From Cohnella sp. SGD-V74 (GTDB lineage: Bacteria > Bacillota > Bacilli > Paenibacillales > Paenibacillaceae): a DNA stretch of 64,000 nt. The DNA lies in the NCBI RefSeq assembly GCF_003001675.1, contig NZ_PVYW01000003.1, forward strand, positions 453,784 through 517,783, read 5' to 3'. The notes below the pieces were generated by a model, which made no database searches, was not told the origin of the DNA, and was given only the letters and a program-made list of their open reading frames with translations. Within the stretch, counting starts at the first letter, position 1. Every line of letters begins with the position of its first letter. This document shows positions 1 to 9,760 of the stretch, piece by piece. Made by a program: the position numbers and the translations under genes.

Positions 1-86
1 AACGGCACGACGGCAATCAACGTGTTGATCAGGATCATCTCGTAGCGCAGCTTGTACTTTCCCTTGTAGAACGGCAGGCGCGGCAT
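1..86 (-). CDS. N-terminal fragment of a membrane protein, cut by the window edge
   Basis: Only 28 codons are visible, from the ATG at 84-86 to the left edge. A GAGGTGG Shine-Dalgarno-like site lies about 8 nt upstream of this ATG. The peptide starts with a basic stretch (MPRLPFYKGKYKLRYE) followed by a hydrophobic run (MILINTLIAVVP). This looks like a cytoplasmic tail entering a first membrane helix. That beginning is common in paenibacillar sensor kinases and AraC-type membrane regulators, but too little is present to assign a family. It lies downstream of the large permease on the same strand. Confidence 0.5.
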   Translation of the reverse strand, partial: MPRLPFYKGKYKLRYEMILINTLIAVVP

Positions 87-201
87 CGTTTCGTCCACCT
101 CTTCGGCGTATCTTGGGTATAACTTGTATAGTAGACCTGATCGTATTATAGAACGCGTGCCGGGATTTGCCCATCGAATGCCGCACGGTTTTGCAAACTC
201 T

Positions 202-3081
202 TTAATCGTCCCCCAGCTTCAGCGCTTGGTGGACCCGCAGACGGGACAGCAGGAAAATCAAGACGATAAGCCCGATCGTCAGCGTCACGCCTACGGCCGC
301 ATAGATTCTCAGCTGATCGGCCGCTTCGAAGCGCACCGCGAACGGCAGAGCAAGACTGCTTGGAGCAAACGCCGTGCGAAAATTCGGAACGTACAGCATG
401 CCGGCGGTATGGCCGACGATGACGCCGAACAATACGGCAATACCGGACGTGAGCAGCTGCTCTATCGCCAGCATGGCGGTCAGGTTGGTCAGCGACATGC
501 CGATCGCCCGCATAATGCCGTTCTGCTGCGCGCGCCCCTTCAAGGACAGAATCCAATAGAGCAGAAAACCGGCAAAGCTGACGCCGACCGATAATACGAA
601 TCCCAGCGTCAATACGCCGTTGAGGGCAAGAAGGAACGGATCGTTCTTGGCTCTGACGAGTTCTTCCCGCGTATTGACAATTCCGGTTACGGACAGCCCG
701 CCCTCCTGAATACCGTCATACACGTCCCCTGCCGCGGCGCGATCGTCCAGCTTCAACCATACCTCGTACGGCTCCAAGGCAAGCCGGGACTGAATGCGCG
801 GCAGATGACCGACAATCAGCATCGGGGCATGATCGGCCTGCTTGTCGCCGACATCCACCGATCCCGCGGGAGGAATCGGATTAAACGTCGGGAAGTAGTC
901 GATCACGCCGTACACCCTGAACGACTGACGCTCCGCCTCCGGCCAGCCGATCCATATCGCATCTCCGGGCTTCGCCCCTTTCTGCTCCGCCAACGTGGCG
1001 GAGACGAGAACGGCCGACGAATCGGCGGCGATCAAATTCAAATACTCGTTTAACGAATAGGGCAGCAGCGAATCCCGGAACCACGCCGTCATGCCGAATT
1101 CGTCCGTGTCGATGCCGATCAGCGCCGCGCTTCCGGACTGTCCGTTCACGGCAAACTCAGCCTTCGGCTTCGTGAATACTTTGGCGGCATGCTCCACCCC
1201 CGCCAGATTGCGGAACGGCTCGAACGCAGGCTCCGAATAATGAATCCGCTTCGGTTCTGTGGACTCGGTCCCTGGAGCTCCCCTCGCGGCTCCATCCGGC
1301 GGGGGCGCGTCGTTGACCCAATGAACGGTCAGCACGAGATCCGCGCCGTTGGCGTACCGAATCCGATCTTCGGTATTGGCGTTAACCGTTCTTGCCGCGG
1401 AAGCGCTGAAGACGCCGGCGGCAATCGTCAGGATGAAGAAGATCATCATAAATTGATATTGGCTGCTCGACCTTCCCGTCTGAATCAACGCCGCATAGAC
1501 GGATGGGGGCCACCACCTCCGGCCGAGCCGATAGATCGCTCTCAACAACCACGGATACAAGCGCAGCAGCAGAAGCCCCGCTCCTACCATGAACAGGGCC
1601 GGTACGATAAATTGCAGCGGATCGATGTTCAGGTCGTCCGCGTTTAACCCGAGCTGCTGCATATCCTTCAGCCGGCGTCGGAAAGCGAACAAGCCGTATA
1701 TCGCTATCCCGAGCGCGATAATATCGAGAAAAGCCGCGTGCCAGAGCGGCGTTCGGTCAAGTCTGGCCGCTTGCCGCTTGTGCTGGACGATCGTCGCCCG
1801 CGCCGCCACAATCGCCGGAATCATCGTCGCGACCAGACATATTCCGGCGGAGATGGCCGCGTAGCGGTAGGCCTCCTCCGTTATGCGAATCGGCAAGCTT
1901 GCCCGCTGCACGAATTCCAGGAAGCCGTTCGAAGCGCCCAATACTCCTGTCATCCCTGCGCCGAGCAGCGGTCCCAAAGCCGCGGCTGCGGCGCATAACA
2001 GCAGCCCTTCCGCAAGATAGGATACGATGATTTGCCATCTGGCCGCTCCCCGGCTGCGCAGAACGGCAATTTCGTTTTTTTGCCGGCCGACAATCAGATT
2101 GGCGACCATGAACATGTAGAAGAGCAGCATCGTCAAAATCGGAACGTTAAGCGACCACATCAGCGTGCGCAATTGCGCGGCCCGCTCCAGATAAAGGACA
2201 ATCGTATCGAGCGCCCTCGCGTCGGTCCCCATCTGGAACAGCGCCGCGTACTTGAGCAGCGTCTGGCGAATGCTCTCGTGCGTCTCCAGGAAAGACTGCA
2301 CCGAACGGAGCTCCATCTTCGAATAATCGAAGACGATGAACCAGCCCGAACCGCTTGCCGGCATCCGGTATTCCTCGACAATATGCCGCTTCGCCAGCTC
2401 GAACGGCAGGATGAAGGCGCCGTTCATATCGCCGAGCGCGCCCGAGCGGAAATACGGATCGTCATCCGCCTTCTTGCGGAATACGCCGACAGGCTTCAGC
2501 CGGATCGGCTCTGCCGCCCTGCCGTCTTCGGCGACGAACTCCGCGCCCAGCACCGTCTTGTAGTGGGCTAATCCTCTCTCCGTCAGCAGCGCCTCGTATA
2601 CGCCGTCCACCGGAGACGGAGCGGGCATCCGGCCGTCGGTCAACTCGATGTGCGCCTCCAGCCCGGAGAACGCTTTGATCGTGACCCACTGCATGTTCCG
2701 GTCGCTCAGCGGATTCGGATCGTTCGCCGGTTTCATCTTCATCGACGCCGTCGAGAGGTCTGCCACCAGCTCCCGAATCGGTAATCGGAGCCCCGGCGCC
2801 CCTTCCGTGTGGATGAACCGGTCGATCCGCTCGTACTTGGCCCGAACCTGCTCCGGGGTTTCCGACGAGAACTGAATATAGGAATAATGCGCGCCGGGAT
2901 ACTCGTGCGTATCCTGCTGCAATCTCTGCAAATCTTTCAGAAGCATGCGCGACAGCACCGCCTCCGTATATATCGGCATGCTGCTGACAAGGGCAACGGA
3001 TAGAAGAATACCAGCGAACAGGCTGGCTACGAGCCATTTGTTTTGCAGCATTCTGCGCATCAACATCACGATAAGCGCCAT
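202..3081 (-). CDS. Large FtsX/LolE-like ABC transporter permease
   Basis: This 959-residue protein has the duplicated FtsX-type layout. There is one N-terminal membrane helix (about residues 15-37), a long extracytoplasmic region (about 38-300), and a three-helix bundle around 310-425. A further helix pair and a second long external region follow, and the last three helices end near 955. Proteins of this class move lipids or peptides, or transmit force across the membrane, and need a partner ATPase. No ATPase gene is visible: the next gene downstream is a cut membrane protein and the upstream neighbour is an MFS transporter. The ATG at 3081 has an AGGGGG site 6 nt upstream. Substrate unknown. 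Confidence 0.8.
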   Translation of the reverse strand: MALIVMLMRRMLQNKWLVASLFAGILLSVALVSSMPIYTEAVLSRMLLKDLQRLQQDTHEYPGAHYSYIQFSSETPEQVRAKYERIDRFIHTEGAPGLRLPIRELVADLSTASMKMKPANDPNPLSDRNMQWVTIKAFSGLEAHIELTDGRMPAPSPVDGVYEALLTERGLAHYKTVLGAEFVAEDGRAAEPIRLKPVGVFRKKADDDPYFRSGALGDMNGAFILPFELAKRHIVEEYRMPASGSGWFIVFDYSKMELRSVQSFLETHESIRQTLLKYAALFQMGTDARALDTIVLYLERAAQLRTLMWSLNVPILTMLLFYMFMVANLIVGRQKNEIAVLRSRGAARWQIIVSYLAEGLLLCAAAAALGPLLGAGMTGVLGASNGFLEFVQRASLPIRITEEAYRYAAISAGICLVATMIPAIVAARATIVQHKRQAARLDRTPLWHAAFLDIIALGIAIYGLFAFRRRLKDMQQLGLNADDLNIDPLQFIVPALFMVGAGLLLLRLYPWLLRAIYRLGRRWWPPSVYAALIQTGRSSSQYQFMMIFFILTIAAGVFSASAARTVNANTEDRIRYANGADLVLTVHWVNDAPPPDGAARGAPGTESTEPKRIHYSEPAFEPFRNLAGVEHAAKVFTKPKAEFAVNGQSGSAALIGIDTDEFGMTAWFRDSLLPYSLNEYLNLIAADSSAVLVSATLAEQKGAKPGDAIWIGWPEAERQSFRVYGVIDYFPTFNPIPPAGSVDVGDKQADHAPMLIVGHLPRIQSRLALEPYEVWLKLDDRAAAGDVYDGIQEGGLSVTGIVNTREELVRAKNDPFLLALNGVLTLGFVLSVGVSFAGFLLYWILSLKGRAQQNGIMRAIGMSLTNLTAMLAIEQLLTSGIAVLFGVIVGHTAGMLYVPNFRTAFAPSSLALPFAVRFEAADQLRIYAAVGVTLTIGLIVLIFLLSRLRVHQALKLGDD

Positions 3082-3221
3082 GCGTCGCCCCCTTCCCGGG
3101 TTCAGGTCGCCGCGGATCCGGACAGGCCTCTTCCATCATCGATTCCATTCATTGTAGCGCTCGGCATCCGCCCGCCATATAGCGCATTATTGTGAAATCG
3201 TGTCCATACCCAAACACAAAG

Positions 3222-3247
3222 AGAACCGCCCCCATCGGAGCGGCCCT
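3222..3247 (-). terminator. Weak hairpin after the MFS gene
   Basis: A short GC-rich inverted repeat (GCCGC ... GCGGT on the minus strand) is followed by a T-rich stretch (TTCTCTTTG). It sits just past the stop of the MFS gene. The stem is only about 5 bp, so this is a weak call. Confidence 0.3.
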
Positions 3248-3280
3248 GTCATCGCTATTGAATTCGATAGATTTACCGGC

Positions 3281-4528
3281 TCAACGGCCGTTCCGATCGG
3301 ACGGTCTGTCCCGCACGAACAAAGCAATCGCCGCAAGCGTGACCGAAGTCGCGACAACGATGGCCGGCAGCATCGGGGAATCGGCGTCTTCGACGAACAG
3401 GACAAGCGCCAGAATGGACAGCACCCGCCCCGCGTTCAAGAACAGCTCGCGAATGACGACCGATTCGATCCGGAACAGTCCCTTCAGCGGAAGATGGTCC
3501 ATCAACGAATAGTAGTACGTCGTCAGCATGTTGACGATAAACGGAGCCATGACCGAGTAGACGGACATAAACAGGATAACGGTCCACAGCTTGATGTCGA
3601 TGAACAAAACCGCCGCTCCGACGATGATGCCGAAGGAGGCCGCCGCCAGCTCCCGACGGATGCGAACGGGTCGTTTTCTGCGGGAGATCGCGTACCCTGT
3701 CGCAATTGTCAGCAAGGCGAAGAATACGGTCAAATAGCCGACCTGATCCTCTCTCCCCACCGTCTGGAACATGAGGATGTTGGGCAGAAACAGCATGAGA
3801 CCCTGCGACAATCCGAGTACGAGAAAAGCGCCGAGCGACGCCAGCCACAGCCGGCTTCGCTTCATCATCGGCACGGCGAATTTCAAGTAATAGCTGCGAT
3901 GGTGCGAATGGATCGCCCGAATCTTCAGGCTGAAGAACGACGCGATGCCGAACAGCGCCGACGCCGCTGCAAAAATCAGCAAGTAGCCTTTAAGCCCGTC
4001 GAACAAACCGATCAGGAAACCTGATAAAGCCGGACCGGCCAGGCCCGCGGAATTGAAGACGATCATGTTGACGCCCATGAACCTCGAACGGTTGCGGATC
4101 GTCGTCACGTCGTACATCAGCACGATATAGCCGGTCCAATAGAGGCCGAGAGCGAATCCGTTAAACACCGCGAACAGCGGATAATAGGAGACAACGTTCT
4201 CCTGGGCATAGATGACGACAAGAAAAAAGACCGTGATCGACGCAATGCCGAGGCGATACGTGACCATTCGATCCTTCTTCTTCGCGATCCATCCGCCGAC
4301 CGCGAACGCGATCGGAGTAACGCCGTATACGATAAGGTTAAAAATGCCGTTAATCGCCAAATTCTCGGTCAGCCGCCACAGGTACAAATTCAGAAACAGC
4401 CCCGACATCGAAGCTCCGAATTGAAAACAACCGTGGATAAACAAAGCAATCCGGGCCTCCGCGGAAAGCCGAGTGTCCGGATCGCCTTGCGCCGAACGGC
4501 GGAACAACCGTCCGAATCGTAAGCTCAT
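3281..4528 (-). CDS. MFS transporter
   Basis: The 415-residue protein has about twelve hydrophobic segments in two groups of six separated by a basic central loop, as in major facilitator superfamily carriers. A charged loop (IAKKKDR) follows the second helix pair, and a FMGVN segment lies near helix 5. The start is placed at the ATG at 4528, which has AGAGGGG 7 nt upstream; an in-frame TTG six codons earlier has no site of its own. It lies 14 nt after resE on the same strand, where B. subtilis has sigX, so it may be co-transcribed with resDE. Substrate cannot be told from the sequence. Confidence 0.8.
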   Translation of the reverse strand: MSLRFGRLFRRSAQGDPDTRLSAEARIALFIHGCFQFGASMSGLFLNLYLWRLTENLAINGIFNLIVYGVTPIAFAVGGWIAKKKDRMVTYRLGIASITVFFLVVIYAQENVVSYYPLFAVFNGFALGLYWTGYIVLMYDVTTIRNRSRFMGVNMIVFNSAGLAGPALSGFLIGLFDGLKGYLLIFAAASALFGIASFFSLKIRAIHSHHRSYYLKFAVPMMKRSRLWLASLGAFLVLGLSQGLMLFLPNILMFQTVGREDQVGYLTVFFALLTIATGYAISRRKRPVRIRRELAAASFGIIVGAAVLFIDIKLWTVILFMSVYSVMAPFIVNMLTTYYYSLMDHLPLKGLFRIESVVIRELFLNAGRVLSILALVLFVEDADSPMLPAIVVATSVTLAAIALFVRDRPSDRNGR

Positions 4529-4542
4529 GATGTTTCCCCTCT

Positions 4543-6009
4543 TCAATGCCGCGCGGCTTCCCCGTCCGCTTTCCGTCCGGTCGCCACCGGAAGCAAAATC
4601 GTAAACGTCGTTCCCGCGCCCGGTTCGCTCGATACGCTGATCGTTCCCCCATGAGCCACGATCAGATTTTTGGCGATGGCCAGCCCGAGTCCGGTGCCGC
4701 CGCCGGTCGTCTCGCGCTTGCGCGCCTTGTCCGCCTTGTAGAACCGTTCGAATACGTAAGGCAAATCTTCGTAAGGAATGCCGTGCCCCTGATCGTTCAC
4801 TTTAAGCTCCAGCCATTCGCCCTTCAGCGCGGAAACCCGGCCGGCCTCAAGCGCGATCGAAGCTCCCGCGGGCGTATGCCGCAGCGCGTTGTCCATCAGG
4901 TTCGTCAGCACTTGCTCCAGCCGATCGGCGTCGCCCGCCTCGAGCGTAAGGGCCGGATCGTCGGGTGATCTCGTCAGCTTGATCTGCCGCTCCTTCGCCA
5001 GCGCGGCGAACTTCCGATAGACGCGCGATACGAGCGCGTTGACGTCGACCGGTTGAAAATTCATTTCCAAATACCCGGCTTCCATCCTCGCCAGATCGAG
5101 CAAATCTTTGACCAGCCGCCCCATGCGCAGCGACTCGTCATGGATGACCTGCACGAGCTCCCTGCGCTCCTCGGGCGTCGACGCGATGTCGTCCATCAGC
5201 GCCTCGCTGTAGCCCTGCACCATCGACAGCGGCGTCCGGATCTCGTGCGAGACGTTGGCGACGAAATCCTTCCTCATCTTGTCGACGCGGAACTCCTCCG
5301 TCACGTCCCGCAGCACCGCAACGGCTCCGCGGACGGAATCGGTGGAGACGAGCGGCGTCATGACGACCGACCAGACCCCGCTTTTGACGTGAATCTTGAC
5401 GGTCAGCTCCTTGCCGCCCGCAATGACGTTGCGGAACGTCTCCCGCAGCGGGCCGGGAACGCGAATGTCCCTCTCGCGCGCTTCTTCGTCCTCGTCGGCA
5501 TCCGTCCAGTCTACCGTCTGCCATTCCTCCAGCAGATGCTGACCCTGCGGATTCGTCAAGATGACTTCGCCTTCGGAATCGAACGAGATGACGGAATCCG
5601 TCATACTGCGAAGCACGCTGCTCAAGTGATCGCGTTCGTGCTGAATGTCCCGAATCAGCGTGTGCAGCTCGGAGGCCATCTGGTTAAACGTGTTCGCCAG
5701 CTCTCCGATCTCGTCGCTGGACCGAATCGCGACCCGCGTCGTGTAATCCCCTTGCGCGACCCGGTTGGCCGCGTCCTTCATTTCACGCAGCGGATTCGTA
5801 ATCTTCGTCAGCAGGAAAAAAGCGAAGAAGGTCGTCAGCAGAAAGCCGACGATCCCCGAGTAGATGAACAGATGCTTGACTTTGACCGGGTCCGCGAATG
5901 TCAAATCGATATATTCGAGCAGGAAAAAACCGATCGTAATAATGACGACGCCAACCAGTCCCATAATCGTCAGCCACATTTTGCCGACGACGGTTCTTAA
6001 GATGGCCAT
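4543..6009 (-). CDS. resE: Sensor histidine kinase ResE
   Basis: Membrane histidine kinase of the ResDE system, which controls aerobic and anaerobic respiration genes. The order is helix 1 (about 12-31), a loop of only about 15 residues, helix 2 (about 47-67), HAMP (about 68-120), a PAS-like region (about 125-235), the H box with His256 in VSHEIRTP, then the N box (DNALRHTP), G1 (DQGHGIP) and G2 (GTGLGLA). B. subtilis ResE has a large extracytoplasmic domain between its two helices; it is absent here, giving 488 residues rather than about 590. The gene begins 3 nt after resD with no Shine-Dalgarno site of its own, so translation is probably coupled. Synteny with resABCD fixes the identity. 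Confidence 0.92.
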   Translation of the reverse strand: MAILRTVVGKMWLTIMGLVGVVIITIGFFLLEYIDLTFADPVKVKHLFIYSGIVGFLLTTFFAFFLLTKITNPLREMKDAANRVAQGDYTTRVAIRSSDEIGELANTFNQMASELHTLIRDIQHERDHLSSVLRSMTDSVISFDSEGEVILTNPQGQHLLEEWQTVDWTDADEDEEARERDIRVPGPLRETFRNVIAGGKELTVKIHVKSGVWSVVMTPLVSTDSVRGAVAVLRDVTEEFRVDKMRKDFVANVSHEIRTPLSMVQGYSEALMDDIASTPEERRELVQVIHDESLRMGRLVKDLLDLARMEAGYLEMNFQPVDVNALVSRVYRKFAALAKERQIKLTRSPDDPALTLEAGDADRLEQVLTNLMDNALRHTPAGASIALEAGRVSALKGEWLELKVNDQGHGIPYEDLPYVFERFYKADKARKRETTGGGTGLGLAIAKNLIVAHGGTISVSSEPGAGTTFTILLPVATGRKADGEAARH

Positions 6010-6012
6010 GCG

Positions 6013-6726
6013 CTACTTCGTCGCCTCCAGCTTGTAGCCTACGCCCCACACCGTCGTAATCATCGCCGCGGCTTCCGCGGATACGCGGTTAAGCTTCTCG
6101 CGCAGCCGCTTGACATGCGTGTCCACCGTCCGCAAATCTCCGAAGAAATCGTAGTTCCAGACATCCTTCAGCAGCTCCTCGCGGGAGAACACCTTGTCCG
6201 GCGTGCTGGCCAAATAGTGCAGCAATTCGTATTCCTTCGGCGTCAGGTTCACTTCCTGACCGCTTGCGGTCACACGATGCGCGTCGTGCTCGATGACGAG
6301 ATGAGGGAACACGATGTTGTTGCTCGTATTCAATTCCTTCGACAAGAACGCCGTAGCCGACGAACGCCGCAAAATCGCCTTGATCCGGAAAATGACCTCG
6401 CGCGGGCTGAACGGCTTGACGACGTAATCGTCGGCCCCGACCTCGAATCCCTGCACGCGGTTGACTTCCTCGCCTTTGGCCGTCAGCATGAGCACCGGAG
6501 TCGCCTTCTGCTGGCGCAGGCGGGCGCACACTTCGATGCCGTCGATCCCCGGAAGCATCAGGTCGAGCACGATCAAGTCGAAGTCCTCTTCCTGCGCTTT
6601 GCGAAGCGCCGTTTCCCCGTCCTCCGCCTCTTCGATCTCGTAGCCCTCTTTTTCCAGATACATCTTCAGCAAACGGCGAATGCGTTCCTCGTCGTCCACG
6701 ACCAAAATCCGACTTCCCGTATTCAT
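6013..6726 (-). CDS. resD: Response regulator ResD
   Basis: OmpR/PhoB-type response regulator of 237 residues. The receiver domain (about 6-120) has the acidic pair DD at 11-12, phospho-acceptor Asp55 in LDLMLPG, and the conserved Lys in VVKPFSP. A winged-helix DNA-binding domain follows (about 138-235: LTPKEYELL, VDTHVKRLREK). ResD activates resA, ctaA and nitrate respiration genes in B. subtilis. Here it sits between the cytochrome c maturation genes and resE, as expected. Confidence 0.96.
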   Translation of the reverse strand: MNTGSRILVVDDEERIRRLLKMYLEKEGYEIEEAEDGETALRKAQEEDFDLIVLDLMLPGIDGIEVCARLRQQKATPVLMLTAKGEEVNRVQGFEVGADDYVVKPFSPREVIFRIKAILRRSSATAFLSKELNTSNNIVFPHLVIEHDAHRVTASGQEVNLTPKEYELLHYLASTPDKVFSREELLKDVWNYDFFGDLRTVDTHVKRLREKLNRVSAEAAAMITTVWGVGYKLEATK

Positions 6727-6768
6727 GCGTCAACGCTCCTCTCGGCTCTTAAACCTCTATGTGCCCCA

Positions 6769-8031
6769 TTATACCCCGGCATACGAATGCAATCCAGCTA
6801 TGACGAGATTGACGCCGACCAGCGTGAACATGACGACGAGGAAGCCGATAACGGCAAGCCAGGCCGACCTCGTTCCCTGCCAGCCTCTCGACAGGCGAAG
6901 ATGCAAATAAGCGCTGTAGAACAGCCAAGTAATGAGCGCCCATACTTCCTTCGGATCCCATCCCCAGAATCTGGACCAGGCGATCTCCGCCCAGATCATC
7001 GCGAAGATCAACGCTCCGAGCGTAAACACCGGGAAGCCGATCGCGATGGCGCGGTAGCTGATTTCCTCCAGATCGTCGGGATCGATGTCCGACAGATGCG
7101 GGTTGATGGCCGCCGTCAGCTTCTTGCGCGCGATCAGCCGCAGGAGGCCGTACAGCAGCGATCCGGCGATGACCGACCAGACGACCGTATTAAGCTTGCG
7201 TCCCGCGTTCACTCCGTTCATCCAGGACGGAGCTTCGACCAGAGGTTTCTTGATGCCCAAGAAAGATTGGAACGATTCCGTCTCGCTGTTATAAGGCGCA
7301 ACAAGCGGAGGCAAGGTGTATTTCACTTCGCCGACGCTGGTAAGCGCATTGCCGGCATCGTCGATCGTAACCGTCTCTTGCGTGAACTTCGCTTCATAAC
7401 CTGCGCCGCGGAATGCGAACACCGCCACGATAAAGCCGACGAGCACGATGATGACGTACAAGGAAAACTCCGTCCAGAACTGCGCCCGGCGGCCCGCCTT
7501 GTCCGTCCGCGTAAAGTCGACGACGCGGATCAGCTGCACGAGCGCCGCCGCGAAGCCGATCGCGAAGAACGCTTCCCCTGCCGCGGCCATCGTGACGTGA
7601 ATTTTCAGCCAGATGCTCTGCAGCGGCGGAATGAGCGGCTGCACCTCGGACGGGAACACCGACGCGTAAGCGATAATGATGATGACGAGCGGCAGCGTGA
7701 ACGCGCCAAGCATCATGTTGCGGTAGATCGCGTAGATGACGATGAACGCGAACATGATGGCCATGCCGAGGAACGTCATGAACTCGTACATGTTGCTGGT
7801 CGGAATGTGGCCGCCGCCATACCAGCGGGTAAAGAAGAACGTCAGATGGGCCAGCCAGCCGATCGCCGCGAGCACGAAGGCGATTTTGCCCCAGCGCGCC
7901 GCGTGTTCCGCCGGCTTGCGATTGCTCCATTTCTTCCCGCCTACCGCGATCGCGTAGCTGATGAAGGACGCGCAGTACAGAAAAAAGGCTACGATAAATG
8001 CGTCACTGCTGAAATCCAACCACCACTTCAA
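6769..8031 (-). CDS. resC: Cytochrome c biogenesis protein CcsA/CcsB type (ResC)
   Basis: Integral membrane protein of 420 residues with about eight helices. The heme-handling tryptophan-rich motif is FWGWDPKEVWALI near residue 340, and conserved histidines lie on flanking loops. Together with ResB it forms the system II complex that delivers heme to apocytochrome c outside the membrane. Translation begins at a TTG (8029-8031) that overlaps the resB stop codon (TTGA); an AGGAGG site lies 8 nt upstream. The overlap suggests a fixed ResB:ResC ratio. Confidence 0.94.
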   Translation of the reverse strand: MKWWLDFSSDAFIVAFFLYCASFISYAIAVGGKKWSNRKPAEHAARWGKIAFVLAAIGWLAHLTFFFTRWYGGGHIPTSNMYEFMTFLGMAIMFAFIVIYAIYRNMMLGAFTLPLVIIIIAYASVFPSEVQPLIPPLQSIWLKIHVTMAAAGEAFFAIGFAAALVQLIRVVDFTRTDKAGRRAQFWTEFSLYVIIVLVGFIVAVFAFRGAGYEAKFTQETVTIDDAGNALTSVGEVKYTLPPLVAPYNSETESFQSFLGIKKPLVEAPSWMNGVNAGRKLNTVVWSVIAGSLLYGLLRLIARKKLTAAINPHLSDIDPDDLEEISYRAIAIGFPVFTLGALIFAMIWAEIAWSRFWGWDPKEVWALITWLFYSAYLHLRLSRGWQGTRSAWLAVIGFLVVMFTLVGVNLVIAGLHSYAGV

Positions 8032-9737
8032 CGTTCATTCCTCCTGTTATCGAGCGTCTTAGGGTCCACTTCGATCCTGGTTTTGCCCAGCGCTCCGGCA
8101 ACGTCGGCCCTTAAGCCGTAAGTATTTTTATTCGTATGTCCTCCGAGCGCCAGCTTGTCGCCGTCGATCCGGATCCAAATCCGCCTGTGCTGCCAGTAGA
8201 AGCCCATGATCAGGCCGATCATGGAGATAGCCGCGCCGACCCAGACGTACGGCATCGCTCTGTCCATGCGAATGTTCAAATACGTCGTGAAGGCGGAATA
8301 TTCGATATTGTTCATCTGGCCGTCGACGATCGGATTGTCCACTTGAATGGAGAAGCGTCCGGAGTTGTCCCCGCGCTGCTTGAAGCTCTCGTTCAGAATC
8401 GTCTCGTAATACTTGCTCTTCTCGCTCGGCATTGGGAAGTAGACGTACACTTCTCCCCGGTCCTGAATGCCGGGGCCGGCAATCCGGAAGACGAACGCCG
8501 GATTGTTCGGATCGCGCGACTTGGTCATCGGCCTCGTCTGCTCGTCCAAGCCGAAATCCGGGTAATAGTCGATCAGCCTGAGCGTGTACTCCCCGAGCTT
8601 GTACTCCTCCTCCGGCTGGTTCATCTTCAAGTCGAAGCTGCCGATATCGGTTCCGTTAACCTTGTCTTTCAGCGTTGCATGCACGGATATAAAACGGACT
8701 TTCTCCTGGAAGCTGTTCTGATAGACTTTCAGTCCCTTGTAGGCAAGGGCGCTGTTCACGCGAATGTCGTGCTGCTTGACCTCGGTCAGAACGGGCTCGC
8801 GGGTCGGATCGTCGCAGGCGTCCGTGCATTCGTACAGGCGCGCTTTCGTCTCGTACAGCTTAACAACCTTCGTTCCCTTCTGATTGCTGGCCAGCTCTTC
8901 GTCCGAATAGTAGTCGAGCGTGAATTTGTCGTTCTTCAAATAATAATTCGTTCCCGGAATTTGCCGCGTCTCTCCCTCGTAGAGAGTCAGGTACTGGTCC
9001 ATGTGCCAGGCGGGAATGCTCCGTCCGAGCACCGCCAGCAAGAAGACGATGAGACCGATATGGTTGATGTACGGTCCCCAGCGGCTGAACCGGTTCTTCT
9101 CCGCCAGCAGCGCCCCGTCCTCCCTCCAGACGCGGTAGCGCTTGCGTTTCAGCTCCTTCGCGAAGCGATCGAGCCATTCCTGCTTGTCCTGCGTCAGCTC
9201 GCCCGAGTAGACGACGTGCTGGCGGTTGATGAACTGCAGATGCTTGCGAATCTGCTGCTTGGAGAGCGCCCGGTAGAGCGGCAGCACCCGATCGAGACTG
9301 CAGACGACGAGCGACGTGCCGATCATGACGAGAAGTCCGATAAACCACCACGATTCGTACGTTCTCGACAGTCCGAGCGCATGATAAATGACGCCGAACG
9401 TGCCGTGCTGCTCCTTGTAGTAAGCGGCGAATTCGGAACGCTCCGTCAGGTTGATGATCGTGCTCTCCTGCTGAAGAATCGTTCCGAAAGCGGCTCCAAT
9501 CAGCGTAATGACGATTAAGTATACCGCGATTTTGACCGAAGAGAAGAAGTTCCATATCCGGTCGACGAAATGTGGATTCGCTTTCTGCGATCTGCGCGCC
9601 ACGCCGTCGTACCTCATCTCCAGCAGCGCGTTCTCGTCCTTGAGCAGCGCTTCGTCGAGAGGTTTGCCGCAGGACTCGCACAACACCGTTCCTACGGGAT
9701 TTTGATGGCCGCACTCGCACTTGGTGTTCTGAAACAA
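8028..9737 (-). CDS. resB: Cytochrome c biogenesis protein ResB (Ccs1 type)
   Basis: The 569-residue ResB/Ccs1 protein has three N-terminal membrane helices between about 75 and 240, a long extracytoplasmic domain, and a last helix near 510-530. It works with ResC in system II cytochrome c maturation. The N-terminus carries a four-cysteine zinc-ribbon-like motif (CECGHQNPVGTVLCESC), which I do not associate with B. subtilis ResB. Its stop overlaps the resC start. ResA, which reduces the apocytochrome cysteines, lies 23 nt upstream. Confidence 0.93.
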   Translation of the reverse strand: MFQNTKCECGHQNPVGTVLCESCGKPLDEALLKDENALLEMRYDGVARRSQKANPHFVDRIWNFFSSVKIAVYLIVITLIGAAFGTILQQESTIINLTERSEFAAYYKEQHGTFGVIYHALGLSRTYESWWFIGLLVMIGTSLVVCSLDRVLPLYRALSKQQIRKHLQFINRQHVVYSGELTQDKQEWLDRFAKELKRKRYRVWREDGALLAEKNRFSRWGPYINHIGLIVFLLAVLGRSIPAWHMDQYLTLYEGETRQIPGTNYYLKNDKFTLDYYSDEELASNQKGTKVVKLYETKARLYECTDACDDPTREPVLTEVKQHDIRVNSALAYKGLKVYQNSFQEKVRFISVHATLKDKVNGTDIGSFDLKMNQPEEEYKLGEYTLRLIDYYPDFGLDEQTRPMTKSRDPNNPAFVFRIAGPGIQDRGEVYVYFPMPSEKSKYYETILNESFKQRGDNSGRFSIQVDNPIVDGQMNNIEYSAFTTYLNIRMDRAMPYVWVGAAISMIGLIMGFYWQHRRIWIRIDGDKLALGGHTNKNTYGLRADVAGALGKTRIEVDPKTLDNRRNER

Positions 9738-9760
9738 CGGTTAATCCTCCCTGACTGACG

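Noticed and set aside
6115..8121. 668-codon open frame on the plus strand opposite resD and resC
   Set aside because: It lies antisense to two clear genes, its sequence is Arg/His/Gln-rich without domains, and it is the expected shadow of GC-rich minus-strand coding.
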